Part shown: positions 1 to 7,356 of the stretch, piece after piece
Layout: each line of letters opens with the position of its first letter
How positions within the stretch are numbered: position 1 is the stretch's first letter
Source of the DNA: Fuerstiella sp.
GTDB lineage: Bacteria; Planctomycetota; Planctomycetia; Planctomycetales; Planctomycetaceae
Direction: 5' to 3'
Assembly: GCA_014238335.1 (NCBI GenBank)
Contig: JABABI010000027.1
Coordinates: 35,338 to 86,802 of the forward strand
Length of the DNA stretch: 51,465 nucleotides
Translations under genes and position numbers: made by a program
The notes under the pieces: model-generated
The model's database searches: none
What the model was told of the DNA's origin: nothing
Seen by the model: the letters and a program-made list of their open reading frames with translations, nothing else

Positions 1-787
1 TCAGCAACGATGAACGCTGGTTGAGTTCGGTGCGCAGACGCAGGCACCTGAGCGATCGTTCCACCGGCTGTTTTGCGTTGAATCTTGCCACAACTCGCCG
101 GGCGTCACACTCAAGATTCGTTGCCAGCATCGTGACAAGCTGAAACGGACTGGTCCGTTCAGCGCCCGCGATGTTGACGTAACCGGTCATGCCGGCCTTC
201 AGGCACTCGGCCAGTGACGATGCAAATTCCTCCTGAGCAACCGGGGTCGCATAGGTGCTGGCATCCACTGCGACCGTTCGCCCGTTCGCCACAGCTCGTA
301 CTGCGTGCTGAACAACGCCCTCGCTGTCCACAATATTTGTTCGCACGATCAGCGAATCTTTCAGCTGCTGAACCTGCGATTCAAATCCTCGCAACTGTTG
401 AGCGAACGATTCTTCAGAATGTGCCACGCTGTCGTCATCGTGGAAGACCCAGGGGCCTGCAAAGACGGCGTCGCTGGAGACAAACACCATACGCGTGCCG
501 GATGTCTGCGCAGACAGAACGCACGGCGTCAGCCACTTTTTTTCCGGGCGGAACGTCCCGAAATTTCGATTCCATGACGACTGGGACGCGGCACCACAGA
601 AAATGACCGTCGTCGCATCGGCGACATGTTCCCGTAACGTCGTGTTGTTGACCCTGGCCGCCGTACAGCCGGACAGGATTGTCGGTGCACTGAACGACAG
701 CCCGGCCAGATCGCAGGTGCCCGAAAGCTTTTCTGCAAGGGAACGCCCGGCAAAGGTGTCAATTCCAACGACTAGAATTCGGTTCAC
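1..787 (-). CDS. RmlD-like NAD(P)-binding epimerase/reductase family protein (3' end cut by window edge)
   Basis: An uninterrupted reading frame of 262 codons runs leftward off the window from a GTG start at 787. The N-terminus MNRILVVGIDTFAGRSLAEK gives a Rossmann beta-alpha-beta unit of the type in dTDP-4-dehydrorhamnose reductase (RmlD) and extended short-chain dehydrogenases. Further in, about residues 97-111, comes VFVSSDAVFAGP, which matches the family's 'VSTDYVFDG' strand, and then LIVRTNIVD, which matches 'LIVRTSWVY'. Where the family carries the catalytic Tyr-x3-Lys (as in VYGRSKLEGE) this protein has SFAQQLRGFE, so by alignment Tyr appears to be Phe and Lys to be Leu. It may bind nucleotide without the usual redox chemistry. 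The nearest neighbour on the right is a pseudogene, so context gives no pathway. The family is fairly secure; the function is unknown. Confidence 0.72.
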   Translation of the reverse strand, partial: MNRILVVGIDTFAGRSLAEKLSGTCDLAGLSFSAPTILSGCTAARVNNTTLREHVADATTVIFCGAASQSSWNRNFGTFRPEKKWLTPCVLSAQTSGTRMVFVSSDAVFAGPWVFHDDDSVAHSEESFAQQLRGFESQVQQLKDSLIVRTNIVDSEGVVQHAVRAVANGRTVAVDASTYATPVAQEEFASSLAECLKAGMTGYVNIAGAERTSPFQLVTMLATNLECDARRVVARFNAKQPVERSLRCLRLRTELNQRSSLL

Positions 788-952
788 AATTAGCCTCCGG
801 CAACAGGTGAACAATGAGAGATTGCATTCATCCATGAACGCTCAACACGGCGTCTGAGCCGATGGCCGAATTCTACGGGACAGCGGCTGTTCAGACCAAG
901 ACGAGTTCCGGTCACGGCACAAAACCGTGTCCCACCAGCAGTCCTGGCGACG

Positions 953-2132
953 TCACACGCGGCGGGGGTGAACATCCAGCGTCGTTGTGATCGGAAAATG
1001 GTCGCTGTAGCCGCTGAGGCTTTCACGTTGAAATTCACGAGGCCGCCATTTACGGTTCGACATGATTCCGGGCCGAAAAATCTCGACATCCGGGACGCCA
1101 CGTCAGTACAGCGTACCTGCCGCCCATACAGCAGCCCGCGGGACAGCAGAAACGGGGCCGGTATCTTCATCGACTGCGTGGACTGAGAAAAAACATGTTC
1201 CCACGTCAGGCGGACTCAGCAGCGACCACATGGCGTTGTAAAGACAGGGCGACCGCGATGCGTAGGATTTGAACGACGGCAGACTGCCCTGCGAAAACCC
1301 TGCGTTCAGAATGTCCATCACGCGGCGATCCCACGATTCGTCGTTCAGGTCACCCATCACCAGCACGTTTCGATTCCATGCGATGTTCAACCCGTGTAAG
1401 GACATTTCGTTGTCTTTCAGCTGCAGGCAGTCCCGTCGCGACAGCTTTAAAATGCTGTCGACGATCTGACCACAATGACTTGCGACCGTCACCCGAAAGG
1501 GCTCCGTTTCCCAACGACCGCTGCTGCGTGGTGGCCGACGATTGACCAGAACTGCCAAGTCTGTGTTATGTTGCTTGACTTTCAGGTGCACTTCCAAAAT
1601 GTCACGTGTCGGATATCGCAGGTGCACAAGGTAACGGCGCGTCTTCGTTTCGTCCGCCTCAAAGTGTTTTGTGGAGTAGATCGATGATGTGTCGATGCCC
1701 CGGATGTCCGGATGCTCCACGTGTGCCGGTGCACAATCTTCCCGCCCGATCGCATCGATCAGCACATCGGCAACACGTTAGTTCTCGATCTCACAAAGTG
1801 CCAGCAGGTCCGGACCGCGGCGACCGTCAAACATCAGACGAATAACGTGGGCCAAATTGGAAATTTTGTCCTGAAACGCCTGCTTGTCTCATCCGTTAAC
1901 CGGAGTAAATTCCAGGTTGGTCGCGATCGCCGGAGCTTCGATATCAAACAAATCCTGCAAATTCCAAAAGGCAACGTTGATGGAAGCCACTTCTTCAGAT
2001 GCCGGCAGGACACCATCACTGAATGGAGCCGTTCCGTCAGGCACCGAACCAGGTTTCCCTGGAAATGTAAGGCGGTCCGTCGCACACAAATCCAATGATC
2101 AGACAGAGCCACAGTGCACGAGCGTACTTCAA
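953..2132 (-). pseudogene. Decayed endonuclease/exonuclease/phosphatase (EEP) family gene
   Basis: Pieces of one EEP-superfamily protein lie in order on the minus strand, but no single frame is intact. A TTG at 2132 would start a signal-peptide-like stretch (LKYARALWLCLIIGFVCDG) that soon hits a stop. After a frame change comes INVAFWNLQDLFD, the family's first strand and metal-site helix. The frame then meets an in-frame TGA (1889-1891) and an in-frame TAA (1778-1780), continues through VLVMGDLNDESWDRRV (the GDLND active-site motif), shifts near 1150-1170 to give FLLSRGLLYG, and shifts back near 1110 to give DVEIFRPGIMSNRKWRPREF and GYSDHFPI, the catalytic SDH motif, ending at 953. Two stops plus about three frameshifts make a pseudogene the best reading; the sequence is still clearly recognisable, so the decay looks recent. 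Confidence 0.85.
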
Positions 2133-2463
2133 CAGAAAACAAACAACACCTCAAAGCCAATTGGTGACGCTTTCGGCGTAGAGCGACGTATGCCCATGAA
2201 ATCGCAGTTTGTCGATGTGGGGCTGGCTTATGCCGTAACATATCACACGTCACTGGGACCGTTGCCAAGGTGTCGAATGACAGCCCTGATGACAGCGAGT
2301 ACAGTGAAAACCGGGGACTGCTGAGATTACACGGACGACTGTTTGACAATACGTATCCGGGACCGGTACAAATGATACAGAATAGGCAGTTAAAGGGGTT
2401 TTCCGAAAACTCGAAGACTGCCACGCAACCCAACACGAAATCCTGTCGCGATCGAGGCGTGTT
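2133..2463. other. Intergenic stretch between EEP pseudogene and secreted-protein gene
   Basis: About 330 bases between divergent genes. I see no RNA gene, no convincing ORF and no strong hairpin. It should contain the promoter of the secreted protein that starts at 2464; a GAGG ribosome-binding sequence lies 8 bases before that start. Confidence 0.4.
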
Positions 2464-3447
2464 ATGAAACAGATTCACTTTTCTGCCATTGCTCTCTGCC
2501 TGCTGATGGCGCCGTCTGCGTCTGCCTGGTGCCTGTTTCCGCACTTTCCAACATACGGTGCCGGGTACGGAGGCTGGGGATCTGGTTACGCCTACGCTCC
2601 GCCTTCTTTCTACGGCTACAACAATTATCGATACGCCGGATACGGATACCGAGGTTACCGTTACGCCGGGTATGGCAGCTTCAATTCAGCATGTGGAACA
2701 TGCGTCACGACCGCTGGGTACGGGGGCTGCGGAATATCGAATTGCGGCACGAACTCGTGCTTCACCAATGCCTGTTGCGACACCTTGACCTCGACCTCGA
2801 CCTCGACCTCGGGTAAACCTGCGACGGACGCCAACGCTGACGAATCAGATCGCACCTTTGCTCCCACGGGTAGTAATGACGCGATCGATTCCACGTACGA
2901 TGATACCCCTCCTGTTGATGATTCAGCGCCACGCGGCGACTTTTCGGCGCCATCATCATCGGGCATCGACTGGACAAAACCACGAAATCCAACCACCGGC
3001 GAGCCAGCAAAGGACGCTGCCTCAGCTGCGCCAGCACCGTTTGGTACTGACGACAGTCTCCGCACAGACGATACGGAGCTTATTCCGCCCAATGAATTTG
3101 ACCCGCTGAACCGGGACACCAACAAGCCTCCGATCAGTAATCCCGTCGATGAAGAAGCCACCGACGCGTCCTCTGAGGAAGCACCGACAGCTGAGCAGGA
3201 CAGCACAGGCAGCCTGGGCGGCGACGGTGACATCAAGGACTTTCTGAGTCCGGAAGCATCTGTGGACCGAGCGTCCGTATCCCGCTCGTTTCGCAGCAGC
3301 CACGTGGACGTAATCTCGATGCCACGACTGGCGGGCGATTCGCGAAGCGTTCGCAGCAGCCACACGCTGATTTTTTCCAGCCGACAGAAACAGCGACCTG
3401 CACGCTGGATCTCAGTGCCGCCGCCAAACGGTCGAATCAGTCTCTAA
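2464..3447 (+). CDS. Secreted Gly/Tyr-rich, Cys-containing protein with low-complexity tail
   Basis: A 327-residue protein with a clear Sec signal peptide (MKQIHFSAIALCLLMAPSASA, cleavage near residue 21). Residues 30-75 are rich in Gly and Tyr, with YRYAGYGY-type repeats, and are followed by about eight cysteines within residues 77-105 (CGTC, CGISNCG, CFTNACC). Next come a Thr-Ser repeat encoded by four tandem GACCTC hexamers, then a long acidic, Pro/Ser-rich disordered section. Near the C-terminus a short element recurs (RSFRSSHVDVIS and RSVRSSHTLIFS). The start is supported by GAGG 8 bases upstream, and a strong terminator follows the stop, so it is probably transcribed alone. I do not recognise a family. 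A structural or cell-surface role is plausible from composition but is only an inference. Confidence 0.7.
   Translation: MKQIHFSAIALCLLMAPSASAWCLFPHFPTYGAGYGGWGSGYAYAPPSFYGYNNYRYAGYGYRGYRYAGYGSFNSACGTCVTTAGYGGCGISNCGTNSCFTNACCDTLTSTSTSTSGKPATDANADESDRTFAPTGSNDAIDSTYDDTPPVDDSAPRGDFSAPSSSGIDWTKPRNPTTGEPAKDAASAAPAPFGTDDSLRTDDTELIPPNEFDPLNRDTNKPPISNPVDEEATDASSEEAPTAEQDSTGSLGGDGDIKDFLSPEASVDRASVSRSFRSSHVDVISMPRLAGDSRSVRSSHTLIFSSRQKQRPARWISVPPPNGRISL
2787..2810 (+). repeat. GACCTC hexanucleotide tandem repeat (4 copies) inside a coding region
   Basis: Four perfect copies of GACCTC encode alternating Thr and Ser. Because the unit is six bases, copy-number change would lengthen or shorten the Thr-Ser linker without shifting the frame. 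Confidence 0.9.
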
Positions 3448-3489
3448 GTTTTGGACGGTTCATCACGTCAGTCTGTAAGGATATGCAGA

Positions 3490-3516
3490 GGCGACTGCTG
3501 TGCCAGTCGCCTTTTT
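3490..3516 (+). terminator. Rho-independent terminator after the secreted-protein gene
   Basis: An 8-bp perfect stem (GGCGACTG / CAGTCGCC) with a 6-base loop (CTGTGC) is followed directly by TTTTT. It lies 43 bases after the stop of the gene ending at 3447 and separates it from the flavoprotein gene at 3690. Confidence 0.9.
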
Positions 3517-3689
3517 GCTGCGCAACTGAATTTCGCTTCACAGGTGAACTTCAGGTTTGCGGCGTTCGCACCGTTGTCTGTACGGATCGGCTCAGCTATC
3601 TTTCCGCCGCACCACGGCCCGTCCGCCAGGTTTGAACCTACCAATCAACTGAGCTGAAGGTCCCACGATCAGCTCGCAGGGACGACAGA

Positions 3690-4742
3690 ATGCCAGAACG
3701 AATCACGATCATCGGGTCCGGTCCCGCCGGCTGGACAGCCGCTATTTATGCCGCCAGAGCGAATCTTGAACCGGTAGTCTATGAAGGCGCCTTTAACGAA
3801 GACAATCGCCTGAAAGGGACGCTGCCGCTGGGTCAGCTGGCTTTAACAACGGAAGTCGAAAACTATCCGGGATTCCCGTCGGGCGACCTGACCGCCTACC
3901 TGGACGATTCGATCGATGACAAGAAACGCAGGTACATGGCACCGCACGCCAAAGAAGGTGTGTCCGGGCCAGAGCTGATGGAGCTGATGCGGCAGCAGGC
4001 CATCAACTTTGGCGCACGCATCATTACGGACGACATCTCTAATGTGGATCTGTCAGAACGTCCCTTCAAACTGAAGAGTCTGGGTGGCACGGAATTCGAA
4101 AGCCACGCCATCATTATTGCCACCGGCGCACGGGCCAACTATCTGGGGCTGGAGTCGGAAGAGAAATTCAAGAACATGGGCGTGTCTGCCTGTGCCGTCT
4201 GCGACGGGGCCATGCCGCGTTACCGCGACAAGCCACTGGTCGTTGTGGGCGGAGGCGACAGCGCTATGGAAGAAGCCACGTTCCTGACGAAGTATGCATC
4301 CACTGTCTATATCGTGCATCGCCGCGACGCGTTCCGTGCCAGCAAGATCATGGCCGACCGAGCATTGGCTAACGGAAAGATCACGGTCAAGTGGAATTCG
4401 AATATCGATGAGGTTCTCGGCGACGACGAAAACGGCGTCACCGGAGTTCGAGTCCGCAGCACAATCGATCCCGACAGGACCGAAGAACTGGACGTCACCG
4501 GTTATTTTGCAGCCATCGGCCACACTCCGAACACGGACTTCCTGGAAGGGCAGCTGCAGACTAACGACAAGGGATATCTGATCTGGCCGGTATCGCATCG
4601 CACAAACACCAGCGTGGATGGCGTTTTTGCAGCCGGCGATGTGGCCGATGACCACTACAAGCAGGCGGTCACAGCCGCGGGAACCGGATGTGCCGCTGCT
4701 CTGGATGCCGAACGCTGGCTGGCCGCACAGGGGCTGGAATAG
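3690..4742 (+). CDS. trxB: Thioredoxin-disulfide reductase family flavoprotein
   Basis: A 350-residue protein of the low-molecular-weight thioredoxin reductase family, which passes electrons from NADPH through FAD to a disulfide substrate, usually thioredoxin. FAD-binding [12 protein letters not shown] is at the N-terminus, the redox-active pair CAVC is at Cys168/Cys171, the NADPH-binding [12 protein letters not shown] with [10 protein letters not shown] follows, and the C-terminal FAD motif is [10 protein letters not shown]. Compared with typical enzymes of about 310-320 residues, there is an extra charged stretch at about residues 66-92, between the GFP loop and the GPELM helix. The start has AGGGA 8 bases upstream. 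No thioredoxin gene lies nearby. Both active-site residues are Cys, so it is not a selenoprotein. Ferredoxin- or flavin-linked relatives exist, so the partner is uncertain. Confidence 0.9.
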   Translation: MPERITIIGSGPAGWTAAIYAARANLEPVVYEGAFNEDNRLKGTLPLGQLALTTEVENYPGFPSGDLTAYLDDSIDDKKRRYMAPHAKEGVSGPELMELMRQQAINFGARIITDDISNVDLSERPFKLKSLGGTEFESHAIIIATGARANYLGLESEEKFKNMGVSACAVCDGAMPRYRDKPLVVVGGGDSAMEEATFLTKYASTVYIVHRRDAFRASKIMADRALANGKITVKWNSNIDEVLGDDENGVTGVRVRSTIDPDRTEELDVTGYFAAIGHTPNTDFLEGQLQTNDKGYLIWPVSHRTNTSVDGVFAAGDVADDHYKQAVTAAGTGCAAALDAERWLAAQGLE

Positions 4743-4955
4743 AAACGTTCGTGAGAGGCCGTCGTACAAGCACGCTGCGCCAGCACGTGAATCCGCTGCG
4801 ATTGAAGAACTCACACACTTGCCTGCCCAGCATGCTTGTATCAAAGACTGCCATGCGTCATGAAGTATTGGCAGACGAACGGCGACAACAGGATCGAGTG
4901 AATTACTGCGACGAAACTCGCTCGCACTTCGAACTTGTATGTCGGGCCAAAAACC

Positions 4956-5576
4956 TCAATCCATGAAGATTCGCTGATAGTCCTGGAAGATCACGTCCAG
5001 CAAGTCACGACCGGCAGTTGTGGCACTGTAGCGAACGGCATCCTCGCCTGTTTCCACCTCTTCCTGCACAAAGCTGACGTTGTCTTCTTCGCTGTACATC
5101 CATGCCTGTTCCTGCAGAATCTGGAAGTAGCCATGCATGGCGTCTTCGCCGACAGGAATAAAGACTTCACCGTCCAGGAACAGCTGGTAGGTGTATTCTT
5201 CCAGCTTGGGCCACGGCATGTCGGCCGTTGATCCCCGGTAATAGGGTTCCAACACTGAAGTTGCATCCGGCTTCACGTTGGGATTGCGAAGCATGTCGAT
5301 GGCGTTCCACGGACAGATCGTCAACTGATAGAACTCGCTGCTGTCGTTGGGCGATCGATAACACATCTGACAGCCAATACAGCGGGCTGTGTCGATCTGG
5401 TGATAGCTTTCTGACGGAACAGGGCTGACCACTTCATAGATGCAATCCACAGGGCAGACGGTCGCACATGAATTACACGACGTGCAACTGTCCTTATTGA
5501 TCACATTGATGTACCGAGTTTCCTTTTTCCGGTCGGCTTTACGCGTCCGGAAATAGTCCGTCATGGAAATCGTCAT
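4956..5576 (-). CDS. Ferredoxin-like protein with two 4Fe-4S cluster motifs
   Basis: A 206-residue protein starting at ATG 5576 (MTISMTDYFR), chosen because AGG lies 7 bases upstream; the frame is open further upstream but has no better start. The first cluster motif is C31-x2-C34-x2-C37-x3-C41-P, classic for bacterial ferredoxins. The second is C66-x2-C69-x2-C72, with its fourth ligand followed by Pro only at C88-P, so a 15-residue insertion (RSPNDSSEFYQ and flanks) sits where three residues are usual. The C-terminal 110 residues are acidic and aromatic-rich and resemble no domain I know. There is no membrane segment or signal peptide, so it should be a cytoplasmic electron carrier. It is convergent with the flavoprotein gene at 3690-4742. 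The partner enzyme is unknown. Confidence 0.8.
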   Translation of the reverse strand: MTISMTDYFRTRKADRKKETRYINVINKDSCTSCNSCATVCPVDCIYEVVSPVPSESYHQIDTARCIGCQMCYRSPNDSSEFYQLTICPWNAIDMLRNPNVKPDATSVLEPYYRGSTADMPWPKLEEYTYQLFLDGEVFIPVGEDAMHGYFQILQEQAWMYSEEDNVSFVQEEVETGEDAVRYSATTAGRDLLDVIFQDYQRIFMD

Positions 5577-6052
5577 CGAAAAACCTGCTAAAAACGGCTT
5601 GGCGTCAATGAAACGGTTGCGATCTGCGTAAGGCGAATCTACAGATAAAGGTCGACAGACCACAGCTTCCGGCTTGGGAATGTACACCGAAATTCAGGTC
5701 TCAACCAGTGGTTCCTGAAAATGCCACCCCTGTTTTTGGGCATTCCGGCACCATTTCCTGCCTCTGAGAACGCTGGTCAGCCATCGACCTGATCCACTTT
5801 GGCCTCAGATGCAAAGCGGCGTCCGTACCTGAAAACGGCTGGGAAGTGTGTCTAAAACCAGCGCGCCGTCACCCACAGATCAGGCCCGCTGCCCACCGGC
5901 CCGCTGCCCGCAGGCAGCTGCGGGCGAGTGCGAATTGCGGCCTTTGATGTAAAAAGCCGGTGACTTTGCCCTGGCCATCCCTTATGACAACACTGCAAAA
6001 AAAATGGAGATTCGGGCCCCTCTGTCTCAGCATTCCTACATTGCGGTGAAAA
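5577..6052. other. Intergenic stretch with one GC-rich hairpin
   Basis: About 475 bases. It holds the upstream region of the ferredoxin gene and the region downstream of the truncated TpsB-like gene. The only clear structure is the hairpin at 5906-5925. I found no remaining piece of the missing beta-barrel here, and the stretch is too short to hold it. Confidence 0.4.
5906..5925. repeat. Intergenic GC-rich hairpin
   Basis: A perfect 8-bp inverted repeat, GCCCGCAG / CTGCGGGC, with a 4-base loop, in a locally repetitive stretch (CCCGCTGCCC occurs twice just before it). There is no T-run on either side, so an intrinsic terminator is unlikely; a REP-like palindrome fits better. Confidence 0.5.
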
Positions 6053-6832
6053 TCAGTTGCTTAAGGCGTCGCCGCCGACCGCACACACAATATTAACAAC
6101 CTCAAGTTGTCCCCAGCTGCGCGTCTGGCCACCACGCTTTGCGTCCTGTTTCAGCAACTGGTGGGTGGTTCCCGGCTGCGCACCGGACTTCAATTCGACG
6201 CCGACATTGCGAAACGGATTCTGATTCAGCCAGAACAGATCGTTTTCAATCCACGGGTCGTAGATACGCCTGCCTTGTCGAGTACACCCGCCCCACTTTG
6301 AAACCATGCAAGGATCAAAGTAGCAGCCGCCCTGCACAATGACTTCACCAATTTTCGATTCCGTAACGACAATCTGAACGGTTCCGCCGGTGATCTTCTG
6401 TTCGGGAATCACCACGTCCACGACCGGCTGTTTATTGTGTCGATAGAAGTTGATGATATCGCGGGAGAGCTGATTCAGGCTGCGCAGAGAAACCGGCTGG
6501 TTCAGATGCTGCTGCACGACACTTTCGAAGGCAGCGGAATGCACCAGTGACGTATGGTCACCGAACCGCCGAACCAGGCCGACAGCGTCTGCATTGGCGT
6601 TCTGCGGATCGACCTGAGACACGTCGTCGACGACGATCACCGCATTAAACGCGTCCAGCAGCACTCGATCGCTGCCATGCACGGGCGCCGGAACATCCTG
6701 CAGCTGGGGCCGCGTAACCGGACCAGACGTCAAAGTCTGCGGCCGGTATCGTTCAAAGTTCTGCACGGACATGCAGTTTGAAAACACCACGGTGGCAATC
6801 ACTACCACGAACTCTTTTCGTGCGGTATACAT
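6053..6832 (-). pseudogene. Truncated TpsB/ShlB-type outer-membrane secretion protein (POTRA part only)
   Basis: The 259-residue frame has a signal-like N-terminus (MYTARKEFVVVIATVVFSN) and, at about residues 85-175, the POTRA_2/ShlB pattern of two-partner secretion transporters: FESVVQQHLNQPVSLRSLNQ, INFYRHNKQPVVDVVIPEQK, then GGTVQIVVTESKIGEV. The following KSGAQPGTTHQLL matches the link that normally leads into the beta-barrel ('PGTTDLLL'). The frame then turns into unrelated sequence and stops. Full-length members have roughly 350-400 further residues of barrel, and the 365 bases before the next feature cannot hold them. It therefore looks like a gene fragment, although a stand-alone secreted POTRA protein cannot be fully excluded. 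No TpsA-like substrate gene is adjacent. Confidence 0.65.
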
Positions 6833-7356
6833 CCTGTCTCTCCTGCGGCCGCAGCATCAGATCTGGCGCTGCGTAGCGATATCGGCCTGATCCAATGCAG
6901 ATCCGTGCTTCATTCCAGTCTGCCATTTCACTCGGCACCGGCGTCGCTGGCGGCACAACCGGACCTGCCGGCACAACGAGTGCGTTCAGTCCGGCCCGAA
7001 AAATGGGAAACTGACGGGCGACAACAAACATCTGGCTTTTCATTTTCCCCCCTGTCGGGCCTGTCCTGTGCGGTGATTCGCATGCCGGAAGGTTGGTCAG
7101 CACACGCGTCCTGCGTTTCCGTGGCAGTTTCTCTTCACCAATCCTCAGCAAAACGCGTAGGAAAATTACGAAGCGAACATCCTCTCCGTCGACGACGGGT
7201 GCAGTATTGCATTGTGGTTCCGGACTTCTGGTTGGCCGGGGCTGGACTGAGCTTGCGAAGGAAGCCCCGGGGTTTCACTCGTTCCTCGCTCCAACCCCGG
7301 CCACACTGTCCGTTACTGCACCCTCGACGACGCACTTTTCCTGGGACAACCATCTA
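6833..7356. other. Intergenic stretch carrying a 71-bp hairpin element
   Basis: About 520 bases between divergent genes. It contains the palindromic element at 7233-7303. An in-frame extension of the FG-GAP gene runs back to about 7093, but it crosses this hairpin and has no family resemblance, so I treat it as non-coding. A minus-strand frame near 6753-7151 has no recognisable product. Confidence 0.4.
7233..7303. repeat. 71-bp palindromic hairpin element (REP/MITE-like)
   Basis: The ends are perfect 9-bp inverted repeats (TGGCCGGGG and CCCCGGCCA). The stem continues through one mismatch into TGGA/TCCA. A second arm pair lies inside (GCGAAGGAA and TTCCTCGC), with an 8-bp CCCCGGGG palindrome near the centre. 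It ends 53 bases before the start codon of the FG-GAP gene. The symmetry is seen directly; that it is a dispersed element is inferred. Confidence 0.65.

Noticed and set aside
1889..1891. In-frame TGA in the EEP gene as a selenocysteine codon
   Set aside because: The same frame carries a TAA at 1778-1780 and there are frameshifts on both sides; nothing like a SECIS hairpin was seen, and Sec is not expected at that position in the family.
7093..7356. N-terminal extension of the FG-GAP protein
   Set aside because: The in-frame extension runs through the 71-bp palindromic element, has no family similarity, and the ATG at 7357 directly precedes a normal N-terminus with one membrane helix.
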